Shown here: piece after piece, positions 37,322 through 47,068 of the stretch
Layout: the number at the start of each line of letters is the position of its first letter
How positions within the stretch are numbered: the first letter of the stretch is position 1
Source of the DNA: Cognatilysobacter terrigena
GTDB lineage: Bacteria > Pseudomonadota > Gammaproteobacteria > Xanthomonadales > Xanthomonadaceae
Length of the DNA stretch: 64,000 nucleotides
Reading direction: 5' to 3'
Assembly (NCBI RefSeq): GCF_004361065.1
Contig: NZ_SELT01000011.1
Location: 34,097 to 98,096, forward strand
The notes under the pieces: model-generated
What the model saw: only the letters and a program-made list of their open reading frames with translations
What the model was told of the DNA's origin: nothing
The model's database searches: none
Position numbers and translations under genes: made by a program

Positions 37322-38071
37322 TTACAGCAGGCCGCGCTGCTTGAGCGTGGCGACGAGTTCGGCGGCGTCTTTGACCATGATGCCCTTCGAGCGCTTGGCC
37401 GGCGGGGCGTAGGACGTGGTCTTCAGGCCTGCGCCGATGTCGACGCCCAGTTCGGCGAACTGCAGCGTCTCGAGCGGCTTGCTCTTGGCCTTCATGATGT
37501 CCGGCAGCTTGATGAAGCGCGGCTCGTTGAGGCGAAGGTCGGTGGTGACGACGGCGGGCAGGTCGACCTCGAGCGTCTCGAGGCCGGCGTCGACTTCGCG
37601 CGTCACCGTGGCCTTGCCGTCGGCGACGTCCAGCTTCGACGCGAACGTCGCCTGCGGACGGCCCCATAGCGTGGCGAGCATCTGGCCCGTCTGGTTGGCG
37701 TCGTCGTCGATGGCCTGCTTGCCGAGGATCACGAGATCCGGCTGCTCGCGCCCGACGAGCTTGAGCAGCGCGCGGGCGGCGGCGAGGGGCTGCACGTCCT
37801 GGCCGTCGACGACCACGTGGATCGCGCGGTTCGCGCCCATGGCGAGGCCGTTGCGCAGGTGCGGCTGGGCGTCGGCCGGGGCGATGGTCGCGACGATCAC
37901 TTCGGTCGCGATGCCCTTGTCGCGCAGGCGCAGCGCTTCTTCGAGGGCGATCTCGTCGAACGGATTCGGGGAGAGCTTCACGCCCTCGGTGACGACGCCG
38001 GTGCCGTCGGGCTTGACCTGGATGCGGACGTTGTAGTCCACCACGCGCTTGTAGGCGACGAGGATCTTCAT
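37322..38071 (-). CDS. etfB: Electron transfer flavoprotein beta subunit
   Basis: A 249-residue AMP-binding subunit beginning MKILVAYKRVVDYNVRIQVKP. It carries the family signature around VVTTDLRLNEPRFIKLPDIMKAKSK and the recognition-loop region DAGLETLEVDLPAV. It is the first gene of etfBA, read divergently from xanB, with a 136-bp gap between the starts. Function is shared with EtfA. Confidence 0.96.
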   Translation of the reverse strand: MKILVAYKRVVDYNVRIQVKPDGTGVVTEGVKLSPNPFDEIALEEALRLRDKGIATEVIVATIAPADAQPHLRNGLAMGANRAIHVVVDGQDVQPLAAARALLKLVGREQPDLVILGKQAIDDDANQTGQMLATLWGRPQATFASKLDVADGKATVTREVDAGLETLEVDLPAVVTTDLRLNEPRFIKLPDIMKAKSKPLETLQFAELGVDIGAGLKTTSYAPPAKRSKGIMVKDAAELVATLKQRGLL

Positions 38072-38207
38072 CAGCGGATTTCCATGATCGTGCGCGGCGG
38101 GCGCGCTGAGGACCGGCGATTTTAGCCGACTGCGGCCGCTTTGGCCGTTAGGCGAGAGTGATGGCGGCCGGCGGTATCCTGTCGCGACGCCGATTCAGGA
38201 CGATCCG

Positions 38208-39620
38208 ATGCTTCAGTCCGTGGTGCTCAGTGGCGGTAGCGGAACCCGGCTCTGGCCGCTCTCGCGGCAGAACCAGCCCAAGCAGTTCCTGGCGCTGCTG
38301 GGGGACCGCTCGCTGTACCAGGAGACCGTCCTGCGCGCGAGCCGGCTGCCGGGTGCCGAGGCGCCGGTGACGGTCTGCGCGGGCGACCATCGCTTCATGG
38401 TCGGGGAGCAGCTGCAGGCCGTCGGGCTGGCCAACGGCGGGATCCTGCTCGAGCCGACCGCGCGTAACACGGCGCCCGCCATCGCCATCGCGGCCCTGCA
38501 TCTGCTCGGGAGAGACGCCAACGCGTTGATGCTGGTGCTCCCGGCGGACCACCTCATCGAAGACGAAGCGGCCTTCCGAGACGCTGTCGCGCGCGCGGTC
38601 GGGCTTGCAGACGATGGATGGCTGGTCACGTTCGGCATTCGCCCCGACTACGCCGAGACCGGTTACGGCTACATCCTTGGCGGTGCACCGCTCGGCGATG
38701 CGGGCTTCGCAGTCGCGCGGTTCGTCGAAAAGCCGGACCGCACCACCGCCGAGGAGTATGTCGCGCACGGCGGTTACTCGTGGAACTCGGGAATGTTCCT
38801 GTTCCGCGCAGCGCGCTACCTGGAGGAGTTGCAGCGCCATGCGCCAGCGATCGCCGATGCGGCCCGCCGTGCGTATGAGCAGTCGACGCGCGACCTCGAC
38901 TTCATCCGTATCGATCCCGACGCATTCGCACAGAGCCCCAACGACTCGATCGACTACGCGGTGATGGAGAAGACCGATCGGGCCGCGGTCGTGCCGGTGA
39001 GCTGCGGCTGGAGCGATATCGGATCGTGGTCGGCGCTCTGGTCCGTCGCGGAGCGCGACGCCGACGACAACCGCCACGATGGCGATGTCATGTCCGTCGA
39101 CAGTCGCGGCAACCTGGTTCGCGCGGCCGAACGGCGCATGATCGCGACGCTCGGCGTCGACGACCTCGTCATCGTTGACACGCCCGACGCGACGCTGGTG
39201 GCACGCAAGGACCGCGTGCAGGACGTCAAGCTGCTCGTCGACCGCATGAAGGCCGACGCGCGCACGGAGCATCTGAGTCACCGGAAGGTGTATCGCCCCT
39301 GGGGCAGCTATGACTCGCTGGCCGTCGGTGCGCGCTTCCAGGTCAAGCGCATCGTCGTGAATCCGGGCGCGTCGCTTAGCCTGCAGAAACACGCGCATCG
39401 CGCCGAGCACTGGATCGTCGTTTCGGGCGTCGCCGAGGTCACATGCGACGAGCGTGTCTTCGCGCTGCGGGAAAACGAGAGCACGTTCATTCCGCGGGGC
39501 AGTGTGCATCGCCTGCGCAACAATGGCGCCGAGCCGGTCGAGCTGATCGAGGTGCAGTCCGGCCACTACCTCGGCGAGGACGACATCGTGCGGCTCGAGG
39601 ACGTCTACGGGCGGTCGTGA
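38208..39620 (+). CDS. xanB: Mannose-1-phosphate guanylyltransferase / mannose-6-phosphate isomerase
   Basis: A 470-residue bifunctional enzyme. The N-terminal nucleotidyltransferase has VLSGGSGTRLWPLSRQ (~6-21), the LVLPADHLI strand and the FVEKPD motif. The C-terminal type II phosphomannose isomerase (~340-470) has the cupin RPWGSYDSL...QVKRIVVNPGASLSLQKHAHRAEHWIVV. It makes mannose-1-P and GDP-mannose for LPS and exopolysaccharide. Its place next to the LPS locus but beyond etfBA matches the Xanthomonas xanAB arrangement; xanA is not adjacent here. Confidence 0.94.
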   Translation: MLQSVVLSGGSGTRLWPLSRQNQPKQFLALLGDRSLYQETVLRASRLPGAEAPVTVCAGDHRFMVGEQLQAVGLANGGILLEPTARNTAPAIAIAALHLLGRDANALMLVLPADHLIEDEAAFRDAVARAVGLADDGWLVTFGIRPDYAETGYGYILGGAPLGDAGFAVARFVEKPDRTTAEEYVAHGGYSWNSGMFLFRAARYLEELQRHAPAIADAARRAYEQSTRDLDFIRIDPDAFAQSPNDSIDYAVMEKTDRAAVVPVSCGWSDIGSWSALWSVAERDADDNRHDGDVMSVDSRGNLVRAAERRMIATLGVDDLVIVDTPDATLVARKDRVQDVKLLVDRMKADARTEHLSHRKVYRPWGSYDSLAVGARFQVKRIVVNPGASLSLQKHAHRAEHWIVVSGVAEVTCDERVFALRENESTFIPRGSVHRLRNNGAEPVELIEVQSGHYLGEDDIVRLEDVYGRS

Positions 39621-39666
39621 GCGCGGCATCGGCCGAAGGTACGGTGCGGCGCAACATGGGCGCCGC

Positions 39667-39672
39667 TAGAAT
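39667..39672 (+). promoter_or_regulatory. scoA: -10-like element upstream of scoA
   Basis: TAGAAT in CGCCGCTAGAATCCGC, 27 bp before the scoA ATG, in the same GCTARAAT context as other sites in the window. The -35 is weak (GTGCGG, 17 bp upstream). Confidence 0.5.
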
Positions 39673-39699
39673 CCGCGGGTCCCGTACAGGAGTACCCGC

Positions 39700-40407
39700 A
39701 TGGCCGCGCGCAGCAAGGTCTATCCCGACGCGAAAACCGCGCTCGCGGATCTCGTCGCCGACAACCAGACGCTCGCTGTGGGCGGGTTCGGTCTCTGCGG
39801 CATCCCGGAGGCGCTGATCGCCGCGCTGCGCGATTCCGGCGTCAGCGGTCTGACCGCGATCTCGAACAACGCGGGTGTCGATGGATTCGGCCTCGGCCAG
39901 CTGCTGGCCACGCGCCAGATCCGCAAGATGATTTCGTCGTACGTCGGCGAGAATAAGGAATTCGAGCGCCAGTTCCTCGCCGGCGAGCTGGAGCTCGAGT
40001 TCAACCCGCAGGGCACGCTGGCCGAACGCTTGCGTGCCGGGGGTGCGGGCATCCCCGCGTTCTTCACTCGCACGGGTTACGGCACGGTCGTCGCCGAGGG
40101 CAAGGAAACGCGCGAGTTCGACGGCCACATGTACGTCATGGAAACCGCGCTGCGCGCCGACGTCTCGCTGGTGAAGGCGTGGAAGGCCGACAAGGCCGGC
40201 AACCTCGTGTTCCGCAAGACGGCGCGCAATTTCAACCCGGCGTGCGCGATGGCGGGCAAGGTCTGCGTCGCGGAAGTCGAGCAGCTCGTCGAAATCGGCG
40301 AGATCGATCCGGACCACGTGCACCTGCCGGGCATCTACGTCGATCGCATCGTCGTGAATGCGACGCCCGAAAAGCGCATCGAACAGCGCACCACCCGCGC
40401 CGCGTAA
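39700..40407 (+). CDS. scoA: 3-oxoacid CoA-transferase subunit A
   Basis: A 235-residue subunit of succinyl-CoA:3-ketoacid CoA-transferase, which activates acetoacetate to acetoacetyl-CoA. Conserved blocks are [32 protein letters not shown] and [11 protein letters not shown]; the C-terminus ends with [12 protein letters not shown]. scoB follows after 61 bp. Acetoacetate is also the product of the FAH enzyme at 16827, so the two modules connect in tyrosine breakdown. Confidence 0.95.
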   Translation: MAARSKVYPDAKTALADLVADNQTLAVGGFGLCGIPEALIAALRDSGVSGLTAISNNAGVDGFGLGQLLATRQIRKMISSYVGENKEFERQFLAGELELEFNPQGTLAERLRAGGAGIPAFFTRTGYGTVVAEGKETREFDGHMYVMETALRADVSLVKAWKADKAGNLVFRKTARNFNPACAMAGKVCVAEVEQLVEIGEIDPDHVHLPGIYVDRIVVNATPEKRIEQRTTRAA

Positions 40408-40468
40408 GCGACGTTCGGCCTACATGAATTCACCGGCGGGCGTTGCGCTCGCCGAACGGAGAAACGAC

Positions 40469-41107
40469 ATGCCCTGGACCCGCGACGAGATGGCGCAGCG
40501 CGCCGCCCGCGAACTTACCGACGGCGCCTACGTCAACCTCGGCATCGGCCTGCCGACGCTGGTGGCGAACTACATCCCCGAAGGCATGGACGTCTGGCTG
40601 CAGAGCGAGAACGGCCTGCTCGGCATCGGCCCGTTCCCGACCGAGGCCGAGATCGACGCCGACCTCATCAATGCCGGCAAGCAGACCGTCACCGCGCAGC
40701 CGGGTGCGAGCTTCTTCGGCAGCCACGACTCGTTCGCGATGATCCGCGGCGGTCACATCGACCTCGCGATCCTCGGCGCCATGCAGGTCACCGACAAGGG
40801 CGACCTCGCCAACTGGATGGTGCCCGGCAAGATGGTGAAGGGCATGGGCGGGGCGATGGACCTGGTCGCCGGCGTCAAACGCGTGGTCGTGCTGATGGAG
40901 CACACGGCCAAGAGCGGCGAGCACAAGATCCTGCCGGAATGCACGTTGCCGCTGACCGGCGTCGGTGTGGTCAATCGCATCATCACCGAGCTGGCTGTGA
41001 TGGACATCACGCCGGATGGTTTGCGGCTCGTCGAGCTTGCGCCGGGCGTTTCTGCGGACGAGTTGGCGGTTAAAACGGGCGTGCCTGTCGCAGCGGTAAG
41101 CGGCTGA
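40469..41107 (+). CDS. scoB: 3-oxoacid CoA-transferase subunit B
   Basis: A 212-residue subunit beginning [16 protein letters not shown]. The catalytic glutamate lies in the SENGLLG motif (~residue 46), and [13 protein letters not shown] and [31 protein letters not shown] are family blocks. ATG 40469 is chosen because ACGGAGAAACGAC precedes it; the open frame upstream adds an unconserved Arg/Ser-rich stretch. It forms the heterodimer with ScoA. Confidence 0.95.
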   Translation: MPWTRDEMAQRAARELTDGAYVNLGIGLPTLVANYIPEGMDVWLQSENGLLGIGPFPTEAEIDADLINAGKQTVTAQPGASFFGSHDSFAMIRGGHIDLAILGAMQVTDKGDLANWMVPGKMVKGMGGAMDLVAGVKRVVVLMEHTAKSGEHKILPECTLPLTGVGVVNRIITELAVMDITPDGLRLVELAPGVSADELAVKTGVPVAAVSG

Positions 41108-41205
41108 TCGGAGCGTATTGCCGCAGGACGGTGGCGGCCTTACGGTAGCGACTTCAGGAGGGGCTCGGGGAGAGCCGCCTGCTCCCTTTCCGATTGGGCT
41201 CCGTC

Positions 41206-43608
41206 ATGCGCAAGGTTCTGCCTTTCGTCGCTCTGGCCGCCGTGCTGGCCGGCTGCGTTCGCTCCGATGATTCCAAGACCGTTGCCGGCTCGATGAAGCC
41301 GGCGGCCTCGGTCCGTACCTCGCGCCTTGCTGCTCCGACCGGTCTTGCAGCGATTCGCGCCCGGGTCGTGCACGGGCAGCGATATGCATCGCTTCCCGAC
41401 CGCGGTGAACTGGTGGCGTATACCGCCGGCGTGCAGGAAGTCCGGACGCGCGCGTACACCTGGAAGCAGGTCCGCCTCAGCGAGGCGCATGCCCTCGATG
41501 CCATCGGCGGCACGATGACGGTGCAGGCGCCGGATGGTCATCTCGTCCGCCTGCGTTACGACCATCACATCGAACACCCGAACGGCGACTGGACCTGGGT
41601 GGGTCGTCCGGCCGGCGCGCAGCCGGGCACGGAAGCGATCATCACCTTCGGCGAGAAGGCCGTGTTCGGTTCGATTCCGGAAGGTAAGGGTCCGCCGCTG
41701 CGCCTGATGCAGGCCAATGGCGTGTCGTGGATGGTGCAGACCGACGCCGCTGCACTGGCGTCGATTCCGGGTGCTCATCCGACGAAGCCCGACGCATTCC
41801 CGGTGCCGCGCGCAGCGCAGCGTCCGGCGAGCGACGCTGCGTCGCGTTCGTCTGCATGGGCACCGACCGCCGCGGCCGCGGCGGCAACCGCATCGACGAC
41901 GGTCGATCTGGTGCTCGGTTACACGAGCACATTCGCAAGCCGTCTTGGCGGCCAGTCGCAGGCGAACACGCGCCTGAACAACATGGTCGACTTCGCCAAT
42001 CAGGCGTACCAGAACAGCGGCATTGATGCGCGCGTCCGCCTCGTCAATACGGTGCAGGTGGACTACGCCGACAACACGGACAACGATCAGGCCTTGTATG
42101 ACCTGACCGGTTACGACTGTTCCGGCAGCTCGTGCGTCAAGCGCGCGATTCCTGCGTCTCTGCAGCCGCTGCGCAATGCGCGTGACCAGTACGGCGCCGA
42201 CCTCATGTCGCTTGTTCGCAACTTCGACAACGGCACCAATGGCAGCTGTGGCGTCGGCTGGATCCTCGGTGGCGGTCAGCAGCCGATCGACAGTTCGGAT
42301 GCTGCGTGGGCGATGTCAATCGTGAGCGACAGCAACGGCCGCGGACCGGGCTCGTTCCCGAGCGGTGGCTACGTGTGTCGCGACGAAACGCTCGCACATG
42401 AAATGGGCCACAACATGGGCGCGCAGCACGACGTCGCGACCGCAAAGGGGGACAACGGCGTATTGGATGCAGATGAGTACGGCCGGTACCCGTATTCGTT
42501 CGGGTTCAAGACGGATGCGAATAACGGCAACTTCTACACGACTATGGCGTACGGCGACACCGGACAAACCCCGTATCGCGTGTTCTCCAATCCGCGTGTC
42601 GCTACCTGCAATTCGTCGTCAGAAGCGCCGCGCCCTTGCGGAACGAACGATGCGGACAATGCGCGAACGTTGAGTCAGACGATGCCCGTCATCGCGACGT
42701 TCCGGGCGACCGTCGTGCCGTCTGGGCCGGTGCGACGTCCGCGAAACGATATGGATGGCGACGGGCGATCGGACCTTCTATGGTGGAACGCCGGTTCCGG
42801 CGTTGTCGCCTACTGGGTCATGAACGGCTCGCAGTTCCTTTCCGGTGCGAACTACGGACTGGGCAGCGGCCTCCAGCCTGCGTCCAGCGGTTACACCACC
42901 GCTGGTGCTCGTGCAGATCTGCTGTTCCGGCGTCCCGCCGACCGCATGCTCATCAATTTCGCGAACTCAGGCTCCGGCTTCCAACCGACCGCGATCGGCA
43001 ATTATGCGAGCGACTGGAACGTCGCCGGCCAAGGCGATGTCGATGGCGATGGCAAGGACGACATTTTCTGGCGGCATCCCACCGCAGGCTATTTCGCCTA
43101 TTGGCTGATGGACGGCGCCGTCTACAAGGGAGGTCAGACGTACGCACCGCCGCCGGCCTACCTCATTGCCGCGATTGCGGATTTCAATGGTGACGGGCGA
43201 GCAGATATCGTGTGGAACGCCCCGTCCACACGCACAGTTTCCATGTGGGTCAGCGACGGCGGCGGCTTCGCCGTGTACCAGATTGGCCAGTACGGTAGCG
43301 ATTGGTCGCTGATCGGTGCCGCGGATGTCACCGGCGACGGCAAGGCGGATCTGCTATGGCGGAATACTGCGTCCACGTATCTGGCGTACTGGAAGATGGA
43401 CGGCCCGTCGTTCGTGAGCTCACAGGCGCAAGGCACCCCGACCGCGTACACGTTCGCGACTACGGGCGATTACAACGGCGATGGGCGCGACGACATCGTG
43501 TGGCAGCGCCCCAGCGACCGCGCCCTAATCATGTGGCTGGGCAACGGCATCGGCTTCCAGGAGCAGGTGGTGGGTAACTACGGGGCGGACTGGTCGCTAT
43601 TGAAGTAA
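41206..43608 (+). CDS. Reprolysin-type zinc metalloprotease lipoprotein with FG-GAP/VCBS-like repeats
   Basis: An 800-residue exported protein. The signal peptide MRKVLPFVALAAVLAGC has a lipobox with Cys17. A ~200-residue prodomain-like region precedes the metzincin domain, whose zinc motif HEMGHNMGAQHD supplies H398, E399, H402, H408 and D409, with a Met-turn candidate in YTTMAYGD. After ~residue 515 come six 48-residue FG-GAP/VCBS-type repeats; five keep Ca2+-binding DxxGDGxxD (for example DMDGDGRSD, DVDGDGKDD). The likely role is outer-membrane-attached or released proteolysis, common in predatory Lysobacter-type bacteria. ATG 41206 is the one placed for a proper signal peptide. Confidence 0.9.
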   Translation: MRKVLPFVALAAVLAGCVRSDDSKTVAGSMKPAASVRTSRLAAPTGLAAIRARVVHGQRYASLPDRGELVAYTAGVQEVRTRAYTWKQVRLSEAHALDAIGGTMTVQAPDGHLVRLRYDHHIEHPNGDWTWVGRPAGAQPGTEAIITFGEKAVFGSIPEGKGPPLRLMQANGVSWMVQTDAAALASIPGAHPTKPDAFPVPRAAQRPASDAASRSSAWAPTAAAAAATASTTVDLVLGYTSTFASRLGGQSQANTRLNNMVDFANQAYQNSGIDARVRLVNTVQVDYADNTDNDQALYDLTGYDCSGSSCVKRAIPASLQPLRNARDQYGADLMSLVRNFDNGTNGSCGVGWILGGGQQPIDSSDAAWAMSIVSDSNGRGPGSFPSGGYVCRDETLAHEMGHNMGAQHDVATAKGDNGVLDADEYGRYPYSFGFKTDANNGNFYTTMAYGDTGQTPYRVFSNPRVATCNSSSEAPRPCGTNDADNARTLSQTMPVIATFRATVVPSGPVRRPRNDMDGDGRSDLLWWNAGSGVVAYWVMNGSQFLSGANYGLGSGLQPASSGYTTAGARADLLFRRPADRMLINFANSGSGFQPTAIGNYASDWNVAGQGDVDGDGKDDIFWRHPTAGYFAYWLMDGAVYKGGQTYAPPPAYLIAAIADFNGDGRADIVWNAPSTRTVSMWVSDGGGFAVYQIGQYGSDWSLIGAADVTGDGKADLLWRNTASTYLAYWKMDGPSFVSSQAQGTPTAYTFATTGDYNGDGRDDIVWQRPSDRALIMWLGNGIGFQEQVVGNYGADWSLLK
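42748..43608 (+). repeat. Six in-phase 144-bp (48-residue) FG-GAP-like repeats
   Basis: The Asp codon that opens the calcium motif recurs at 42748, 43036, 43180, 43324 and 43468, all multiples of exactly 144 bp apart. The expected copy at 42892 is present but degenerate (TTAGARADLLF, acidic ligands lost). Each unit also carries an aromatic stretch such as ADLLWRN and AYWxMDG. Confidence 0.88.
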
Positions 43609-43691
43609 GTCGCGCGCCTGACACTAACCCGTCTGCGGGCCACGTCCGCGGCGCGTAGACGGGGTAGTAATGCGCAGCGCTGCGCCCAAAA

Positions 43692-45311
43692 TTACAACAT
43701 CTGATAATTCGGCCCCGAACCACCTTCCGGCGTCACCCAGTTGATAATCTCGTAGGGATCCTTGATGTCGCAGGTCTTGCAGTGCACGCAGTTCGCCGCG
43801 TTGATCTGCAGGCGCCGGCCGACATCCGCCTCCTCGACGATTTCGTAGACGCCCGCCGGGCAAAAGCGCGTGCACGGGTTGCCGTATTCCTCGGTGCAGC
43901 GCGACACGCAGATCGAGGTGTCGAGTACCTTCAGGTGCACGGGCTGGTCTTCGTCGTGTTCGGTGGCGGCGAAGTAGACGCCAGCGAGGCGGTCACGCGG
44001 CGCGAGCGTGCGCTCGCCCCAGTGGCGATCGGGTGATTCGTACTCGGCCAGCTTCTCCATCTGGCACCAGTCCGGCTTGTTGCGCAGCGTCCACGGCGAC
44101 TTGCCGCGCGTGACGGTTTCCCACGCGGCGTTGAGCAGGCCGAACCACATGCCGCGTTTGAACGCGGGCTTGATGTTGCGGACTTCGCGCAGCTCGGCCA
44201 TTGCGTCCGATGCACGCAGCTTCGCGTCCCAACCGTTCGGCAACAGCTGCGTCGACGCGAGATGTTCGGCCGCCAGCATGCCCGACCTGATCGCCTGGTG
44301 CGTGCCCTTGATCTTCGGTACGTTGAGCAGGCCGGCCGTGTCGCCGATGAGGATCGCGCCCGGCATCTCGCACGTCGGCAGCGACTGGTAGCCACCGGTG
44401 ACGATCGCACGCGCACCGGCCGACACGATCGATCCGCCTTCGAGCAGCGGCTTCACCGAGGGATGGTTCTTCCACTGCTGGAAGGCTTCCCACGGCTTGT
44501 AGTTCGGATCCTTGTAATCGAGGCCGCTGACATAGCCGAGCGCGATGCGACCCTTGTCGAGGTGATACAGGAAGCTGCCGCCGTACGTCGCGTTGTCCGC
44601 GGGCCAGCCGAGCGTGTGAACGATCTTGCCGGGCGAGACGCGCTCTTCCGGCACCTGCCACAGCTCCTTGATGCCGATCGAATACGTCTGCGGGTCGTGC
44701 CCTTCGTCGAGCTTGAATTGCTTGACGAGTCGCGTGGTGAGATGACCGCGCGCGCCTTCGGCGAGCACGGTGACCTTCGCGCGGATGTCGATGCCCGGCG
44801 TGTAGCCCGGCTTGTGCGAGCCGTCCTTCGCGACGCCCATGTCGCCGATGCGCACGCCGATCACCGCGCCGGTCTCGTCATGCAGCGTTTCGGCTGCTGC
44901 GAAGCCCGGATAGATCTCGACGCCGAGCGCTTCCGCCTGCGGCGCGAGCCACGCGCACATCGCCGACAGGCTGACGATCACATTGCCATGGTTGTTCATC
45001 CCCGGCGGCACGGGGAGCTTGCGCGCACCGCTCTTCGACAGCAGCCAGAACTCGTCGTCCTTCGCCGGCACGCACACCGGCGGTGGGTTGTCGCGCCAGT
45101 TCGGCAGCAGCGCGTCGAGCGGGCCGGTCTCGATCACCGCACCGGACAGGATGTGCGCGCCGATCGTCGACGCCTTCTCGATCACGCAGACCGAGATCTC
45201 CGGGTTCAGCTGCTTCAGGCGGATCGCGAACGCCAGGCCCGACGGCCCCGCGCCGACGGTGACGACGTCGTACTCCATGACGTCGCGTTCGATCTCGATG
45301 GTCTGGCTCAT
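43692..45311 (-). CDS. Electron transfer flavoprotein-ubiquinone oxidoreductase
   Basis: A 539-residue monotopic membrane enzyme that oxidises reduced ETF and reduces ubiquinone. The N-terminal FAD motif is VVTVGAGPSGLAFAIRLKQ, followed by a GARGHLTTRL ring and GDTAGLLNVPKIKGTHQAI. At the C-terminus the 4Fe-4S ligands are visible in CPAGVY and NCVHCKTCDIKDP. It completes the EtfAB path encoded 6 kb away. The gene converges with the metalloprotease. Confidence 0.96.
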   Translation of the reverse strand: MSQTIEIERDVMEYDVVTVGAGPSGLAFAIRLKQLNPEISVCVIEKASTIGAHILSGAVIETGPLDALLPNWRDNPPPVCVPAKDDEFWLLSKSGARKLPVPPGMNNHGNVIVSLSAMCAWLAPQAEALGVEIYPGFAAAETLHDETGAVIGVRIGDMGVAKDGSHKPGYTPGIDIRAKVTVLAEGARGHLTTRLVKQFKLDEGHDPQTYSIGIKELWQVPEERVSPGKIVHTLGWPADNATYGGSFLYHLDKGRIALGYVSGLDYKDPNYKPWEAFQQWKNHPSVKPLLEGGSIVSAGARAIVTGGYQSLPTCEMPGAILIGDTAGLLNVPKIKGTHQAIRSGMLAAEHLASTQLLPNGWDAKLRASDAMAELREVRNIKPAFKRGMWFGLLNAAWETVTRGKSPWTLRNKPDWCQMEKLAEYESPDRHWGERTLAPRDRLAGVYFAATEHDEDQPVHLKVLDTSICVSRCTEEYGNPCTRFCPAGVYEIVEEADVGRRLQINAANCVHCKTCDIKDPYEIINWVTPEGGSGPNYQML

Positions 45312-45399
45312 GAGGCTCTCCGCTGCTGACCCGTCATTGTCGCGGTTCGCGCCGTGCGAGCCAATCAGAGGGCCGCGGCCCGCGTGCTAGCGTCGCGCG

Positions 45400-45984
45400 A
45401 TGCTCGAGCGCCTGCCCTTGCCCGACGCCGACGTTCGGCTCGACCCCGCCTGGTTGCCGGCCGAGGAGGCCGCCGCGCTGTTCGACGTGCTCCGCGACCA
45501 GATCCCGTGGGAAAACCATCCGGTCCGCCTGTTCGGCCGCGCGCACCCCGCGCCGCGCCTGAGCTGCTGGATCGGCGACGCCGAGGCCGCTTACCGCTAT
45601 TCGGGCCTGCTCCGCACGCCGCATCCATGGCGGCCCCCGCTCGACACGCTGCGCGACCGTCTCCGGACGACGCTGGGCGTGCCGTTCAACAGCGTTCTCG
45701 CCAATCTCTACCGCGACGGCCGCGACGCGATGGGCTGGCACGCCGATGACGAGCCTGAACTCGGGCCTGAACCGGTCATCGCCTCTCTGAGTCTCGGCGC
45801 GGTGCGACGCTTCGTGCTCAAGCATCGCCGCGAGGACGCGCGCCTTGCCCTCGATCTGCCATCGGGCAGCCTGCTGGTGATACAGGGCGCGACCCAGGCG
45901 AACTACCGGCATGCATTGCCGCGCACGGCGCGCCCGGTCGGGCCGCGGATCAACCTGACGTTTCGTGAGGTGCGGCGCAGGTAG
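45400..45984 (+). CDS. AlkB-like 2-oxoglutarate-dependent dioxygenase
   Basis: A 194-residue protein of the AlkB (ABH2/3-like) DNA repair family, which demethylates N1-methyladenine and N3-methylcytosine. Iron ligands are H114 and D116 (MGWHADDEPEL) and H171 (YRHALPRT); the 2OG-binding RxNLTFR motif is RINLTFRE. NSVLANLYRDG and IASLSLGAVRRF are conserved strands. It is read divergently from the ETF-QO gene and is probably monocistronic. Confidence 0.93.
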   Translation: MLERLPLPDADVRLDPAWLPAEEAAALFDVLRDQIPWENHPVRLFGRAHPAPRLSCWIGDAEAAYRYSGLLRTPHPWRPPLDTLRDRLRTTLGVPFNSVLANLYRDGRDAMGWHADDEPELGPEPVIASLSLGAVRRFVLKHRREDARLALDLPSGSLLVIQGATQANYRHALPRTARPVGPRINLTFREVRRR

Positions 45985-46039
45985 CGGATCGCGAGCATTC
46001 GCGCTCGTCGACGTGCACGTCCCGGCCGCGACCCGTCGA

Positions 46040-46381
46040 TCAATCGACTCGGCCGCGCGGGATCACGGCGATTGCGCCATCGACCTCGTCGAACACGCCG
46101 AGCGCCTGCTCGCGGAGCGTCAGGTGTTCGCATTCGCGATCGAGCTGCTCGTACTCCGTCGCGAACGTCGTGCGGAATGCATCGAACGCCGCTTCGTCCC
46201 GCCAGCGGTCGATGGTCACGTAACGCCCGGACGTCGATGGATCCATCAACAGCAACGTCCCGATGTAGCCCGGGGCCCGAAGGAACAGTCGCGCCCATGT
46301 GCCCTCGGGTCCGTAATGCCGTTCGAATTCCGATGCGTTGTCGGCAACGACATCGAACGCCCACATGTAGACGTACGCCAT
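46040..46381 (-). CDS. ABM/NIPSNAP-like dimeric alpha/beta-barrel protein
   Basis: A 113-residue protein beginning MAYVYMWAFDVVADNASEFERHYGPEG. The pattern PGYIGTLLLMDPS...RYVTIDRWRDEAAFDAFRTTF is that of the antibiotic-biosynthesis-monooxygenase fold. It lies 51 bp downstream of the lipoprotein of the MCE operon and may be read from it. It differs from the ABM protein of the trp operon and is not a close copy. The substrate is unknown. Confidence 0.82.
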   Translation of the reverse strand: MAYVYMWAFDVVADNASEFERHYGPEGTWARLFLRAPGYIGTLLLMDPSTSGRYVTIDRWRDEAAFDAFRTTFATEYEQLDRECEHLTLREQALGVFDEVDGAIAVIPRGRVD

Positions 46382-46432
46382 CGTCGTCTCCGATGCGCCG
46401 CTATGCGGCGCACTGCCGGGATGAGTCGAAAC

Positions 46433-47068
46433 TCAGCGTCGCCCGCTCAGCGACGTCAACGTCCACCCCGCGACATCGTGATCGAGCTTCACCAACGCGC
46501 GGTCGAATGCGTCCACCACGTTCGGAACATCCGTCGACGACGCCGGTTCCGCGACCACGAACGTGCGCGACGCCAGCACATCGGCGGCTTCCGGACGGAG
46601 CAGCTTCGCGCTGACTTCGATCGTCGCGTTCGGCAGGGCACCGCCCGCGTAGTCGGCTTCGAAGCGCCGCACGTCGAGCAGCAGACGGTAGTCGCCGTTG
46701 ACGCCGCTTCCCGCGCGCGCGACCGCGCGCAGGCGGCCGGAATCCTCGAACGTGCGGATCAGCGAGGCGAGCAGCATGTCCGACGGACGCTGAGCCCACA
46801 CGCCGCCCTTGTACACCTGCAGCTCCTGCGGCGTCGGCCGTACGGCGATGCGCATGCTGTCGTACGGGCGATCGATCTGCACGGGGCCGACGGTCAATTG
46901 CGCATCGACCTGCGGCCAGCTCGGATCGGGCGCCGCATTCGCGCGTGGCGCGAACTGCTGCGGCGGTTCCTTGCTGCCCCCGATGATCGAACACGCGGGA
47001 AGCGCGAGCACGGCGACGAGCATCGCGGTGCGGGCGAGGGACGTCGTCATGGAGATGCGCGGCTTCAT
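46433..47068 (-). CDS. ABC-type transport auxiliary lipoprotein (PqiC-like)
   Basis: A 211-residue lipoprotein with signal MKPRISMTTSLARTAMLVAVLALPAC (Cys ~26). The mature part has the LTVGPVQIDRPYDSMRIAVRP, QRPSDMLLASLIRTFEDSGRL and ADYAGGALPNATIEVSAKL blocks of the PqiC/auxiliary family. The ATG overlaps the mlaD-like stop (ATGA, 47065-47068). In the periplasm it is expected to act with the MCE protein in moving lipids between membranes, taking a place otherwise filled by MlaC or MlaA. The start is fixed by the overlap and the lipobox. Confidence 0.9.
   Translation of the reverse strand: MKPRISMTTSLARTAMLVAVLALPACSIIGGSKEPPQQFAPRANAAPDPSWPQVDAQLTVGPVQIDRPYDSMRIAVRPTPQELQVYKGGVWAQRPSDMLLASLIRTFEDSGRLRAVARAGSGVNGDYRLLLDVRRFEADYAGGALPNATIEVSAKLLRPEAADVLASRTFVVAEPASSTDVPNVVDAFDRALVKLDHDVAGWTLTSLSGRR

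Noticed and set aside
43672..43685. Palindrome GCGCAGCGCTGCGC between the metalloprotease and ETF-QO genes as a terminator
   Set aside because: Without a loop of workable size or a T tract it is not a credible Rho-independent terminator; noted only as a dyad.
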